23,940 nt of DNA, from the NCBI GenBank assembly GCA_002438865.1, contig DJRJ01000035.1, positions 1 through 23,940 of the forward strand, in the 5' to 3' direction. Positions 5,897 to 14,092 of this stretch are shown piece after piece. Under the pieces are notes generated by a model that was not told the DNA's origin, made no database searches, and saw only the letters and a program-made list of their open reading frames with translations. Both the position numbers and the translations under genes were made by a program. How positions within the stretch are numbered: the stretch's first letter is position 1; each line of letters opens with the position of its first letter. This stretch comes from Clostridiales bacterium UBA6363 (GTDB lineage Bacteria > Bacillota > Clostridia > UBA1381).

Positions 5897-7226
5897 ATTT
5901 CTTTACCGCTTTTACAATAAGACCAATCACAAGTCCGACAATTGCCGGAACAATCCAGCCGAGTCCCATTGATGCAAAGGGCAAAACTTTAAGCGAAAAA
6001 TTAATTATTCCCTTTGCCCCGATAGCCGATATTACGCTTTCGGGCAGTGCGCCGAGAAAATCGAACACTGCGGCAAACAGGGTAAATCCCGTAACAAAGC
6101 CGTAAACGTATTTGCTGTTGGAAAAATACTTGCCGAAAATTCCGAGCAGTATAAGCGTTATTGCCGGCGGATAAAGGAACATAAGTACCGGCACGGCATA
6201 GGTTATAATTGCGGTAAGACCCAGGTTTGCGATAAGGAACGAAACAATGCTGAATATAACCGCCCATGTTTTGTATCCGAAAAGCTTCGGAAACAGCTTT
6301 ACAAAAGTTTCGGAACAGCTTGTTACAAGTCCCACAGCCGTTTTAAGGCAGGCAAAGGTCACTATTGCGGCAAGAATCGGCGCACCCGCACGTCCGAAAT
6401 ATCGGTTTGCCACAAACGCAAACACGTCGCCGCCGTTCTGCGCTCCCTCACAGGCGTTTACGGAGCCTACATATGCAACCGCAAAATAAATTACGGACAT
6501 AATAATACAACTGAATGCACCTGCTTTGACGGTGTTTCTTGCAACGTCCGCAGGCTCGGTTATTCCCAAATCACGGATAACGGTGACAACAACAATTCCG
6601 AACGCAAGGCTTGCCAGAGCGTCCATTGTGTTGTACCCCTCCAAAAAGCCTGTCATAAACGGCATACTTGCATAGTTTCCCACGGGCGCCGACGCAGGAC
6701 TGCCCTTGGGAAAGATAAGTGCCGTTAAAATAAGCGCACCGAGAAAAACCAAAAATATGGGGTTAAGTATCTTACCGACATATGTAAGAATTTTTCCCGG
6801 GAAAAGCGAAAAGCCGAGTACGGCGGCGAAAAATGCGGTTGAAAACAAAACAAGAGCAATTGTGGGGTTTGCATTTCCCAAAAGCGGAGCCGCACCGACG
6901 GTGAACGGAACGGTTGCACATCTGGGAATTGCGAAAAACGGTCCGATTGTGAGGTAAAGGGCGCAGGTGAAAAATACGCTGTAGCCTTTGCCGACTTTCC
7001 CTGAAAGTTCAATAAGACCGTCGCTTCGGCTTATACCGATTGCCGTAACGCCCAAAAGCGGCAAGCCGACGCCGGTAATTAAAAATCCGATTGCCGACGT
7101 TAAAAGCTTTGTGCCGGCAAGCTGACCCATATAAATCGGAAATATCAGATTTCCCGCCCCGAAAAACAGTCCGAATAACATACTTGCAATATATACAAGC
7201 TCTTTTCTGCTAAGATTTTTTTTCAA
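5895..7226 (-). CDS. brnQ: Branched-chain amino acid:cation symporter (BrnQ/LIVCS family)
   Basis: A 443-residue, roughly twelve-span carrier that imports Leu/Ile/Val with Na+ or H+. The start region KNLSRKELVYIASMLFGLFFGAGNLIFPIYMGQLAG is the family signature (FGAGNLIFP). Later hallmarks include AIPRCATVPFTVG, EGYNTMDALASLAFGIVVV and a C-terminal VIGLIVKAVKK. Length matches the family (about 430-450). I chose the TTG at 7226, 8 nt after a GGGGGG ribosome site. The longer ATG reading (7295) would begin inside the promoter's -35 box and add an odd hydrophobic leader, so it is rejected. It is a single-gene transcript with its own promoter. Confidence 0.92.
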   Translation of the reverse strand: MKKNLSRKELVYIASMLFGLFFGAGNLIFPIYMGQLAGTKLLTSAIGFLITGVGLPLLGVTAIGISRSDGLIELSGKVGKGYSVFFTCALYLTIGPFFAIPRCATVPFTVGAAPLLGNANPTIALVLFSTAFFAAVLGFSLFPGKILTYVGKILNPIFLVFLGALILTALIFPKGSPASAPVGNYASMPFMTGFLEGYNTMDALASLAFGIVVVTVIRDLGITEPADVARNTVKAGAFSCIIMSVIYFAVAYVGSVNACEGAQNGGDVFAFVANRYFGRAGAPILAAIVTFACLKTAVGLVTSCSETFVKLFPKLFGYKTWAVIFSIVSFLIANLGLTAIITYAVPVLMFLYPPAITLILLGIFGKYFSNSKYVYGFVTGFTLFAAVFDFLGALPESVISAIGAKGIINFSLKVLPFASMGLGWIVPAIVGLVIGLIVKAVKK

Positions 7227-7266
7227 AATATTATCCCCCCTGATAATTATTTTCAATAATAATATA

Positions 7267-7295
7267 AGTATATAGCATATAAAGCAATATGTCAA
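7267..7295 (-). promoter_or_regulatory. Promoter of brnQ
   Basis: On the minus strand TTGACA (7290-7295), a 17-base spacer and TATACT (7267-7272). It supports the TTG start at 7226 and excludes the upstream ATG. Confidence 0.8.
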
Positions 7296-7387
7296 ACAAA
7301 TTTATAAAAAGACTGCTTTTTTTGTTAAATTGTACTTAAAATCTGAAAATAATTGTAAAAAAGCACGGAAAGCAAACTTTTTTATTT

Positions 7388-7540
7388 TCGGGTCGATGAG
7401 GGCATCGACCCCTACCTTTGCGTTTGCGAAAAACGCACGCCATACGGAATAACGTTTCGGGTCGATGAGGGCATCGACCCCTACCTTTGCATTTGCAAAA
7501 ACCGCACGCCATACGGAATAACGCTTCGGGTCGATGACCG
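7388..7540 (+). repeat. Tandem 69-bp hairpin repeat, two full copies and a truncated third
   Basis: The unit starts TCGGGTCGATGAGGGCATCG and recurs at 7388, 7457 and 7526 (exact 69-base period; copies one and two differ at about four positions). Each full copy has a 9-bp stem GGGTCGATG/CATCGACCC (7390-7398 with 7403-7411; 7459-7467 with 7472-7480) followed by CCTACC. The third copy lacks the right arm. It fills most of the 457-base gene-free stretch 7227-7683; the rest holds the brnQ promoter and the upp terminator. Confidence 0.88.
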
Positions 7541-7643
7541 ATACGTTTGCGATAATTGCGGCTGCCGTAACGCACACTGCACAGGATATTGTTTGCAAAT
7601 GCGAAATTATAACAAACACGGGCGATATTAAAATTGATTAAAC

Positions 7644-7678
7644 AAAAAAGCGGTACAGCTTTCGCTGTACCGCTTTTT
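7644..7678 (-). terminator. Terminator of the uraA-upp operon
   Basis: A 15-bp stem (7645-7659 with 7664-7678) with a TTTC loop, A-rich on the left and T-rich on the right, 5 bases after the upp stop. On the minus strand six U follow. Confidence 0.87.
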
Positions 7679-7683
7679 GTCTT

Positions 7684-8310
7684 TTACAGTGTGCCGAATA
7701 ATCTGTCGCCGGCATCGCCCAGACCGGGAACGATGTAGCAGTTTTCGTTCAGCTTTTCATCAAGTGCGCCGATATAAATATCAACGTCCGGATGCGCCTT
7801 CTGAACAGCCTCAACACCCTCGGGAGCACCGATTATGTTCATAAGCTTAATTCTCTTAGCGCCTCTCTTTTTGATAAAATCAATCGCCGCAACTGCGCTT
7901 CCGCCCGTAGCGAGCATCGGGTCAAGCACGAGTACCTGACGCTGTTCGATGTCGGTCGGCAGCTTGCAGTAATATTCAACAGGCTCATGAGTCTGCGGAT
8001 CACGGTAAAGTCCCACATGACCCACCTTTGCAGCCGGAATAAGGCTCATAAGAGCGTCAACCATTCCGAGTCCCGCACGCAAAATCGGAACAAGAGCAAC
8101 CTGCTTGCTTATTGTTTTGCCTGTGGTTTCCGTTATCGGAGTCTTAACCTTTACATCGTCAAGATCGAGGTCCTTTGTGGCTTCGTATCCCATTAAAAGG
8201 GCAATTTCGTTTGCCAGCTCACGGAAATCCTTTGTTGTTGTCGTCTCGCTTCTGAGCATTGTAATCTTATGCTGAATAAGCGGATGATCCATTACGTATA
8301 CTTTTGACAT
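7684..8310 (-). CDS. upp: Uracil phosphoribosyltransferase
   Basis: Converts uracil plus PRPP to UMP in pyrimidine salvage, in the cytoplasm. The 208-residue protein begins [20 protein letters not shown], a classic Upp start. It shows [18 protein letters not shown], the PRPP-binding [17 protein letters not shown] and the C-terminal uracil-binding [16 protein letters not shown]. Length is normal (about 208-209). The ATG at 8310 follows GGAGG; an upstream in-frame ATG would overlap the permease gene and add non-family residues. It lies 38 bases after uraA. A small hairpin (TGCCGC/GCGGCA, 8325-8339) sits just before its ribosome site and might tune translation. Confidence 0.96.
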   Translation of the reverse strand: MSKVYVMDHPLIQHKITMLRSETTTTKDFRELANEIALLMGYEATKDLDLDDVKVKTPITETTGKTISKQVALVPILRAGLGMVDALMSLIPAAKVGHVGLYRDPQTHEPVEYYCKLPTDIEQRQVLVLDPMLATGGSAVAAIDFIKKRGAKRIKLMNIIGAPEGVEAVQKAHPDVDIYIGALDEKLNENCYIVPGLGDAGDRLFGTL

Positions 8311-8348
8311 TTTATCCTCCATTCTGCCGCAAAGCGGCAATGCGTCAA

Positions 8349-9668
8349 TCAAACCTTGAAACTAACACCTGTGTTTACGCCTTTATCCTCGTCCTCTTTG
8401 AAAATGTAATCCTTGCCGGGGAGTACAGCGTTTAAAACTATACCCACGATTGCCGCAACCGCAAGACCCGAAAGGCTGATTGTTACCTTTGAGATGTGGA
8501 ATACAACGGCTTCCGCCTCGCCTGTTCCGAACTTAACGCCTATTGCAAGAACAAGAATAAGTGCGGCAATGATAATGTTTCTCGATTTTGAGAAGTCAAC
8601 CTGATTTTCAACCACGTTTCTTACGCCGACAGCCGAAATCATACCGTAAAGCACAAGCGATATACCGCCCATTGTAGCGGCAGGCATTGCGCTTACTATT
8701 GCGGCAAACTTAGGCGAGAATGAAAGCAGGATTGCAAAGAATGCAGCCAGTCTTATAACTCTCGGATCGTATACCTTTGTAAGAGCGAGAACGCCTGTGT
8801 TTTCGCCGTATGTAGTGTTTGCCGGAGCGCCGAACAGAGCTGCAAGAGTTGTTGCAAGACCGTCGCCCAAAAGCGTTCTGTGAAGTCCGGGGCTTGCGAT
8901 AAAGTTCTTGCCTACGGTCGAGCTTACTGCCGAAACGTCGCCGATATGCTCTATTATCGTTGCGAGAGCGATAGGCATAATCGTTATGATAGAAGTGATA
9001 AGCACTGAAGTGTTACAATTTTCAAACAGCGAGAAAGTTGTTTCGCTGAGTGTTTTTATGGGGAGACCTATCCAAGCGGCTTCTTTTACTGCGGTAAAAT
9101 CAACCTGTCCCATACATACAGCCGCAAGATAAGACGCAATAACGCCGAGAAGTATCGGAATGATTTTTATCATACCTTTTCCCCAAATGTTACATACAAT
9201 AACGACTGCGATTGCAACCAATGCGATAATCCAGTTAGCCGAACAGCTTGAAATAGCTGTGCTTGAAAGAGTTAAACCGATTGAAATAATAATAGGACCC
9301 GTAACTACCGGCGGGAAGAACTTCATAACCCGTCCTGCGCCGAAAACCTTGAATAAAATTGCTATTACAACGTAAATCATACCGGCACATGCAACGCCGA
9401 CTCCGGCATATGCCGAGAAATTTTCTATTCCTGCGTTCTTACACAAATCTGCGATTGCAAAATATCCGCCCAAGAAAGCGAATGAAGAACCCAGAAAAAT
9501 AGGGACCTTACGCCCCGTCAACAAATGGAACAATAACGTTCCCACTCCTGCAAAAAGCAATGTTGACGATACGCTCAAGCCTGTGAGAACAGGAACAAGC
9601 ACCGTTGCGCCGAACATTGCAAATAAATGCTGGAAGCCTAATATGAAATCCTTGCCTTTTAGTTTCAT
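8349..9668 (-). CDS. uraA: Uracil permease (NCS2/UraA family)
   Basis: A 439-residue nucleobase:cation symporter with about 14 hydrophobic segments. Family features are [24 protein letters not shown] at the start, [30 protein letters not shown], and the substrate-site regions [14 protein letters not shown] and [28 protein letters not shown]. It imports uracil that the downstream Upp converts to UMP, so the pair is a complete salvage unit. The ATG is preceded by AGGGGGA. No PyrR-type or long riboswitch leader is possible: the promoter leaves only about 28 nt before the start. Confidence 0.95.
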   Translation of the reverse strand: MKLKGKDFILGFQHLFAMFGATVLVPVLTGLSVSSTLLFAGVGTLLFHLLTGRKVPIFLGSSFAFLGGYFAIADLCKNAGIENFSAYAGVGVACAGMIYVVIAILFKVFGAGRVMKFFPPVVTGPIIISIGLTLSSTAISSCSANWIIALVAIAVVIVCNIWGKGMIKIIPILLGVIASYLAAVCMGQVDFTAVKEAAWIGLPIKTLSETTFSLFENCNTSVLITSIITIMPIALATIIEHIGDVSAVSSTVGKNFIASPGLHRTLLGDGLATTLAALFGAPANTTYGENTGVLALTKVYDPRVIRLAAFFAILLSFSPKFAAIVSAMPAATMGGISLVLYGMISAVGVRNVVENQVDFSKSRNIIIAALILVLAIGVKFGTGEAEAVVFHISKVTISLSGLAVAAIVGIVLNAVLPGKDYIFKEDEDKGVNTGVSFKV

Positions 9669-9702
9669 TAGTACATTCCCCCTAAATTTTTTTATCCTTT
9701 TT

Positions 9703-9731
9703 ATTATACACTAATCGACACGTTTTCGCAA
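9703..9731 (-). promoter_or_regulatory. Promoter of uraA-upp
   Basis: On the minus strand TTGCGA (9726-9731), 17 bases, TATAAT (9703-9708). The short leader contains the AGGGGGA ribosome site. Confidence 0.75.
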
Positions 9732-9796
9732 TACCTTTTTTCAAATAATTTCTTTTTATTTATTATTTACATATTTTCATTGTTTTTTGATTAAAT

Positions 9797-9825
9797 TTGA
9801 CTGATTTTTTATTTTGTGATAAAAT
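9797..9825 (+). promoter_or_regulatory. Promoter of the HAD phosphatase gene
   Basis: TTGACT (9797-9802), 17 bases, TAAAAT (9820-9825), in AT-rich DNA about 50 bases before the ATG. Confidence 0.72.
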
Positions 9826-9874
9826 ATCGGTATGATACGGCGAACCCTCACACCAAAACGAAAAGGAGAAAGAA

Positions 9875-10519
9875 ATGATAAAGGGAATAATTTTTGATTT
9901 TGACTACACACTCGGCAATTCCGAAAAAGGGATAATCGAATGTATGCAGTACGCACTTGCAAAGCTCGGCTATGCGGCGGCGGACGAGGAAAGCATATGC
10001 CGCACGATAGGAATTTCACTGCCGAAAACATATACGATACTCACGGGCGATACGGACGGGAAAAAAGCACTGCTGTTCCGTGACTGTTTCGTGCATAAGG
10101 CGGACGAGGTAATGGTAGAAAATACGGTAATGTTCCCCGAGGCGGTGCGGCTCCTTGCCGAAATTAAAGAAAAGGGTATCAAAACGGGGATAGTTACAAC
10201 AAAGTACAGCTTCCGCATACGTGATATACTGAAAAATAACGATATGAGCGATGCGGTTGATTTCATTGTCGGCGGCGATGATGTGAGCGAGCCTAAGCCG
10301 TCGCCGGAGGGACTTTTGAAAACGATAGAATATATGGGACTTGAAAAGGACGAAGTCCTTTACGTGGGCGACAGCCTTGTAGACGCCGAAACGGCGCAGA
10401 GGGCAGGCGTAAGCTTTGCCGCCGTAACGACGGGCACAACGGTGCGTGAGCAGTTTGCGGATTATCCTCATATTGCAATTATGGACAGCCTGACAGAGCT
10501 GAAAACAGAAGAAATGTAA
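9875..10519 (+). CDS. HAD-superfamily hydrolase (phosphoglycolate-phosphatase-like, subfamily IA)
   Basis: A 214-residue cytoplasmic phosphatase. Motif I is DFDYTL with nucleophile D8 and general acid D10; the usual DGT is DYT here, a tolerated variant. Motif II is VTTK (about T108), motif III is K141 in EPKPSPEG, and motif IV is VGDSLVDAETAQRAG with D166 and D170. The helical cap between motifs I and II fits beta-phosphoglucomutase/PGPase-like members. The substrate is not predictable. It is monocistronic: own promoter upstream, AAAAGGAGA ribosome site, and a strong terminator directly after the stop. Confidence 0.9.
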   Translation: MIKGIIFDFDYTLGNSEKGIIECMQYALAKLGYAAADEESICRTIGISLPKTYTILTGDTDGKKALLFRDCFVHKADEVMVENTVMFPEAVRLLAEIKEKGIKTGIVTTKYSFRIRDILKNNDMSDAVDFIVGGDDVSEPKPSPEGLLKTIEYMGLEKDEVLYVGDSLVDAETAQRAGVSFAAVTTGTTVREQFADYPHIAIMDSLTELKTEEM

Positions 10520-10522
10520 TGC

Positions 10523-10549
10523 AAAAAGCGGCTTTTCAGCCGCTTTTTG
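10523..10549 (+). terminator. Terminator of the HAD phosphatase gene
   Basis: An 11-bp stem AAAAAGCGGCT/AGCCGCTTTTT with a TTTC loop (10523-10548), beginning 4 bases after the stop. Confidence 0.87.
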
Positions 10550-10554
10550 TGTTC

Positions 10555-10574
10555 GGGTCGATAATATATCGACC
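10555..10574 (+). repeat. Degenerate copy of the GGGTCGATG hairpin
   Basis: GGTCGATA/TATCGACC stem (10556-10563 with 10567-10574) with an ata loop. Compared with other copies the last stem pair changed from G-C to A-T on both arms. Followed by TTTACGGTGTAGG, which echoes the flanks of other copies. Confidence 0.6.
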
Positions 10575-10609
10575 TTTACGGTGTAGGTGAATACCGTGGA
10601 AGTGTTTAG

Positions 10610-11353
10610 TTAATTGAATTTTTTTATATAGGCAGCTGCACATACTATTGCCTGCATTGAGCTGTCTCCGTTACCGCCTACAACTTTATACGTGGTCAGC
10701 GCCAGCGGGAGAGCATAAATATCAATCATACTATCGCCTTCAAATATATCATTATAAGCGGTAAGACTGTAAATGAGATACCTGTTTCCGTTGGCATCCG
10801 CTATCTCTAATTGACTGAGTGTTTGCTTATCCGACGTGTCCTCATATATAGAAACAACATAAGCGTTATCTATATGAATAAGATAATCGCCGTGGTTATT
10901 AATATTTTTAATAAGTTGTTTGTAATCAAGAGAAAGATCTGTGTAAGCATTAAGATTTACATTTTTATTTTCTGTAAACAATTCCGGGTGTGCCGTCAGT
11001 GTATCAGCCGCTTTTGGGGATATTGTAAATGGTATATCTTCGGATTCTCCCAACGAACTGAATAAATCCAAGACTTTGTTTGAACTTGTTTTTTTATTTT
11101 CGGCAGGAATCGGTGTTGTTGTAGGAGCAGCGGTAACGGCAGAGGAGCTTTTTGAAGATGTAGATTTAGATGTGTCCTCCGTATCGGGAATAATCGAAAT
11201 AATAATTATCAGAGCAACGAAAGCAATAGCAATACCTATAAATATTTTTCCTTTGCCGCCGGTTTTTGCTCCGCAGTTGGGACATTTTTTTAAATTTTTG
11301 TCAATTTCAGCATGACATTTTTTGCAAAAGTATTTTTTATCTGTTGTATTCAT
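10610..11353 (-). CDS. Zinc-ribbon, single-span membrane protein with extracellular domain
   Basis: A 247-residue protein. Residues 10-27 form a cytoplasmic zinc ribbon (C10, C13, C24, C27). One membrane span lies at about residues 35-55 (IFIGIAIAFVALIIIISII). Then comes a Ser/Thr/Pro-rich linker (about 57-90) and an external domain of about 150 residues, including LITHIDN-like and YLIYSL segments. No enzymatic motif is seen. Such zinc-ribbon/TM/extracellular proteins are common in Firmicutes and mostly uncharacterised. The ATG follows AAAAGGAGA. The promoter at 11536-11564 leaves a long leader of about 175 nt holding a small CGGGC/GCCCG hairpin (11410-11422). It is divergent from a small XRE regulator. 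Confidence 0.82.
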   Translation of the reverse strand: MNTTDKKYFCKKCHAEIDKNLKKCPNCGAKTGGKGKIFIGIAIAFVALIIIISIIPDTEDTSKSTSSKSSSAVTAAPTTTPIPAENKKTSSNKVLDLFSSLGESEDIPFTISPKAADTLTAHPELFTENKNVNLNAYTDLSLDYKQLIKNINNHGDYLIHIDNAYVVSIYEDTSDKQTLSQLEIADANGNRYLIYSLTAYNDIFEGDSMIDIYALPLALTTYKVVGGNGDSSMQAIVCAAAYIKKFN

Positions 11354-11535
11354 TGTAGTTCTCCTTTTTTACATATTTTAGTGTGTAAAATCACAAAGTT
11401 TAATTTTTTCGGGCATCGCCCGTTTTGAAAATCTTTCATTTTACAATTGACCTTTAAATTTATCCTTTTATTATCAATCGTAGCAAAAACACCTCCCATT
11501 TTGTTTTTTAAAGAATAAATTTATATCTAACAGAT

Positions 11536-11564
11536 ATAATAACATAATTAACTGTTCGTGTCAA
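11536..11564 (-). promoter_or_regulatory. Promoter of the zinc-ribbon membrane protein gene
   Basis: On the minus strand TTGACA (11559-11564), 17 bases, TATTAT (11536-11541). AACATA-containing motifs (11541, inverted at 11570-11577, and 11588) surround it and may be regulator sites. Confidence 0.72.
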
Positions 11565-11605
11565 TACTTATTATGTTTTGATAAAATAACATATGAGGTG
11601 GTCTT

Positions 11606-11842
11606 ATGAAAAAAATATATGAAACGGAATATCTCCAGTTAGGGTTGAAGATAGCTTATTACAGAAAGTTGAGAGGGCTGACACAAGAACAGCTTGCAGA
11701 AAAAATTGAACGTACACCGGCTTTTATCGGACATGTTGAAGCACCAAATATAAGCAAAGCAATATCTCTTGATACTCTTTTTGATATTGCATATGTGCTT
11801 GATATACCCGTATATAAATTCTTTTTGTTTGAGGAAATATAA
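11606..11842 (+). CDS. Small XRE-family helix-turn-helix regulator
   Basis: A 78-residue stand-alone Cro/CI-type DNA-binding protein. The helix-turn-helix spans about residues 12-68: LGLKIAYYRKLRGLTQEQLAEKI, then TPAFIGHVEAPN in the recognition-helix region, then a domain ending IPVYKFFLFEEI. The usual short linker-serine/glutamate pattern is conserved. It starts after GAGGTGG and is followed at once by a terminator. It is divergent from the zinc-ribbon membrane protein gene and probably controls that shared region, perhaps including itself (inference). Confidence 0.87.
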   Translation: MKKIYETEYLQLGLKIAYYRKLRGLTQEQLAEKIERTPAFIGHVEAPNISKAISLDTLFDIAYVLDIPVYKFFLFEEI

Positions 11843-11881
11843 AAAGGCTGTAGCAAAATTTCATTTTGCTACAGCCTTTTT
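11841..11881. terminator. Bidirectional terminator between XRE gene and ychF
   Basis: A 19-bp perfect stem (11841-11859 with 11863-11881) and TTC loop, starting at the XRE stop codon, with A run on the left and T run on the right. It serves both converging genes (ychF ends at 11891). Confidence 0.9.
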
Positions 11882-11890
11882 AAACCTATT

Positions 11891-12985
11891 TTATACATTA
11901 AATCTGAACAGCACAATGTCGCCGTCTTTCATAACGTAGTCCTTGCCCTCGCTGCGGACAAGTCCTTTTTCCTTTGCGGCAGCCATCGAGCCGCAATCCA
12001 TAAGGTCGTTATAATGCACAACCTCGGCACGTATAAATCCTCTTTCAAAATCCGAATGGATTTTTCCTGCCGCCTGCGGCGCTTTCGTACCCTTTTTAAT
12101 CGTCCAGGCTCTTACTTCGGGTTCGCCTGCCGTGAGGTAGCTTATAAGTCCCAAAAGCGAATAGCTTGCTTTTATAAGTCTGTCAAGTCCCGATTCCGTC
12201 ATTCCCAGCTCGTCGAGGAACATCTGCTTTTCCTCGCCCTCAAGCTGTGAAATTTCCTCCTCTATCTTCGCCGATACGGGCATAACCTCCGAGTGTTCGG
12301 CGGCGGCAAATTCCTTAACGGTATTTACAAATTTGTTGTTTTCTATGCCCTTTGCAAAATCGTCCTCCGCAACGTTTGCGGCATATATAACGGGCTTTGT
12401 GGATATGAGGAACAAATCCTTAACGATTGCTTCCTCCTCCTCGGTATATTCGAGCGAGCGTGCCGGCTTGCCGTCCTCAAGTGCGGCTTTGATGCGCTCC
12501 AAAAGCTCAAGCTCCTTTGCAAGCGACTTGTCACCCTTCATAGCCTTTTTCGTTCTGTCAATTCTTCTTTCAAGCATTTCAAGATCCGAGAAAATCAGCT
12601 CAAGATTAATCGTTTCTATATCACGCACGGGGTCTATCGTTCCGCTTACGTGCGTTATGTTCGAATCCTCAAAACAGCGTACAACGTGTACTATAGCGTC
12701 ACATTCACGAATGTTTGCCAAAAACTTGTTTCCGAGTCCCTCTCCCTTTGACGCACCCTTTACAAGTCCCGCAATGTCCACAAATTCGATAAATGCGTGA
12801 GTAACCTTTTTCGGGTTGTACATTTCCGAAAGCTTGTCCAATCTCTCGTCCGGAACATCAACTATTCCCACATTCGGCTCAATCGTACAGAACGGATAGT
12901 TTGCCGATTCCGCCCCTGCCTGTGTTATTGCGTTAAAAAGTGTGGATTTTCCGACATTCGGAAGTCCTACTATACCTAATTTCAT
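11891..12985 (-). CDS. ychF: Redox-regulated ATPase YchF (Obg-related)
   Basis: A 364-residue Obg-family P-loop protein that binds ATP and associates with ribosomes. Motifs are G1 GLPNVGKST (7-15), switch-region NYPFCTIEPNVG, G3 DIAGLVKGASKGEGLGN, and NVAE in place of the G4 NKxD signature, which explains ATP preference. A helical arm follows (about 130-200), then a C-terminal TGS-type domain ending MKDGDIVLFRFNV. Length matches the family. An AAGGAGATG site precedes the ATG. It has its own promoter just upstream, right after the end of the AraC regulator gene. Confidence 0.96.
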   Translation of the reverse strand: MKLGIVGLPNVGKSTLFNAITQAGAESANYPFCTIEPNVGIVDVPDERLDKLSEMYNPKKVTHAFIEFVDIAGLVKGASKGEGLGNKFLANIRECDAIVHVVRCFEDSNITHVSGTIDPVRDIETINLELIFSDLEMLERRIDRTKKAMKGDKSLAKELELLERIKAALEDGKPARSLEYTEEEEAIVKDLFLISTKPVIYAANVAEDDFAKGIENNKFVNTVKEFAAAEHSEVMPVSAKIEEEISQLEGEEKQMFLDELGMTESGLDRLIKASYSLLGLISYLTAGEPEVRAWTIKKGTKAPQAAGKIHSDFERGFIRAEVVHYNDLMDCGSMAAAKEKGLVRSEGKDYVMKDGDIVLFRFNV

Positions 12986-13014
12986 TAATATTGCATCTCC
13001 TTGACTTTTTTCAT

Positions 13015-13043
13015 ATTATACCATACCGAATACAAATTATCAA
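13015..13043 (-). promoter_or_regulatory. Promoter of ychF
   Basis: On the minus strand TTGATA (13038-13043), 17 bases, TATAAT (13015-13020), in the 67-base gap between the AraC gene and ychF. No terminator separates the two genes. Confidence 0.78.
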
Positions 13044-13052
13044 GCATTACGC

Positions 13053-13943
13053 TCATTTTTGATGCGGCATTGTCTGCTGTAAATAAATTTTTCTGTACTC
13101 TTTCGGCGTCATGCCGGTATTCTTTTTGAAAAATCTGCAAAGGTATCCGCTGTCGCAAAATCCCATTTGTGCGGCGATTTCGTCAAGCGTTGCCTTGCCC
13201 GTCTGCAAAAGCATTTTTATGCGGTTAATCCTGTGCAGATTTCTGTATTCAACGGGCGTCATACCCGAAAAGCTTTTGAAAAGCTTTTCGTAATATCCGA
13301 CGCTTACACTGCACTCATCGGCAATCTCCTTTATGCTTTTTGAATCAGCGTCACTGCTTTCCAGATATTTTATGCTGTCCTTTATTACCCGTGTATCCGC
13401 TGTGTTTTCACGCTCGATACGGCAGTTTCCCGACAAAGTGTCAAATATTTTGTAAGCCGAGCGGTACACCGAAAGCGGCGAAAACCTCGGACGGCAAAAC
13501 GAATCGATAAGCGAATAGAAAAGCTTTTTGTAAAGCTCGGAATGTTTTGCCGTAACAACGGTCACATAATCGCCAAAGCTTATATGCTCCCCCGACGGCG
13601 CATAATGCGACAGCTCCCCTTTTTTGCCATGAAATATCTCCGCACGGCTGAGAACAAACTCAAACAGCAGATTTTCCTGTTCGTCACAGTTTTCGGCAGG
13701 CGAGTTTTCCCATACGTAATGGCTGTCTTTCGGGAGATACACAAGCGCCCCCTGCGGAACAATAAGCGGTTCCGTTCCCTTTTGGTAGCATACGCCCATT
13801 GTGTTCGCAAAAAGAAGCAGTCCGTCCGTTGCACGGGGTTTTTGCATAATAAATCTCGTGCTTCCGCTCGCCTGCTGTCTTACGGCATATATATCAGAAA
13901 TATCAAAAAAGTAATCGCTTAATTCCGAAAAATCCAGTTTCAT
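13053..13943 (-). CDS. AraC-family transcriptional regulator
   Basis: A 296-residue regulator. Residues about 20-130 look like a cupin-type sensor domain (PLIVPQGALVYLPKDSHYVWE). Residues about 195-290 form the AraC DNA-binding domain with two helix-turn-helix units: SIKEIADECSVSVGYYEKLFKSFSGMTPVEYRNLHRI and TLDEIAAQMGFCDSGYLCRFFKKNTGMTPKEYRK. It probably senses a sugar or related ligand. It is divergent from a Gfo/Idh/MocA dehydrogenase gene with a promoter pair in the 149-base gap, so the dehydrogenase is its likely target (inference). The ATG follows a GGTGAGAG site, moderate in strength. Confidence 0.92.
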   Translation of the reverse strand: MKLDFSELSDYFFDISDIYAVRQQASGSTRFIMQKPRATDGLLLFANTMGVCYQKGTEPLIVPQGALVYLPKDSHYVWENSPAENCDEQENLLFEFVLSRAEIFHGKKGELSHYAPSGEHISFGDYVTVVTAKHSELYKKLFYSLIDSFCRPRFSPLSVYRSAYKIFDTLSGNCRIERENTADTRVIKDSIKYLESSDADSKSIKEIADECSVSVGYYEKLFKSFSGMTPVEYRNLHRINRIKMLLQTGKATLDEIAAQMGFCDSGYLCRFFKKNTGMTPKEYRKIYLQQTMPHQK

Positions 13944-13961
13944 TCTCTCACCGCCGATTAA

Positions 13962-13990
13962 AGCATATCAAAAGAACCGAACCTTGTCAA
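13962..13990 (-). promoter_or_regulatory. Promoter of the AraC regulator gene
   Basis: On the minus strand TTGACA (13985-13990), 17 bases, TATGCT (13962-13967), about 20 bases before the ATG. Confidence 0.65.
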
Positions 13991-14033
13991 GATGAAAGTA
14001 TCAAAAAGTCCAATTATTGATTTAATTGTTATA

Positions 14034-14061
14034 TTGATTTTCATAAATAATGTGCTACAAT
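14034..14061 (+). promoter_or_regulatory. Promoter of the Gfo/Idh/MocA dehydrogenase gene
   Basis: TTGATT (14034-14039), 16 bases, TACAAT (14056-14061), 31 bases before the ATG. The weak -35 would fit activation by the divergent AraC protein. Confidence 0.65.
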
Positions 14062-14092
14062 TAAATTAACGAAACCGAACGGAGATATTAAT

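Noticed and set aside
5432..5920. Overlapping reading frames across 5641-5894
   Set aside because: They read through the hairpin repeats on both strands, and similar translations appear near 1400; these are repeat artefacts, not genes.
7388..7540. Possible CRISPR array
   Set aside because: Units are hairpin repeats with period 69 and nearly identical spacers; there is no unique spacer set and no cas gene.
7302..7619. Minus-strand reading frame of about 105 residues with internally repeated peptide
   Set aside because: It is simply the translation of the 69-bp hairpin repeats; the repetition is at DNA level, and no ribosome site or family feature is present.
9669..9702. Riboswitch or PyrR attenuator in the uraA-upp leader
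   Set aside because: The predicted leader is only about 28 nt, too short for either, and no anti-terminator pairing is visible.
11370..11450. Possible short leader peptide (about 29 codons) before the zinc-ribbon gene, ending in an ATGA overlap
   Set aside because: The start has only a weak AAAGG site, and its sequence is composed of repeat and leader DNA; not strong enough to call.
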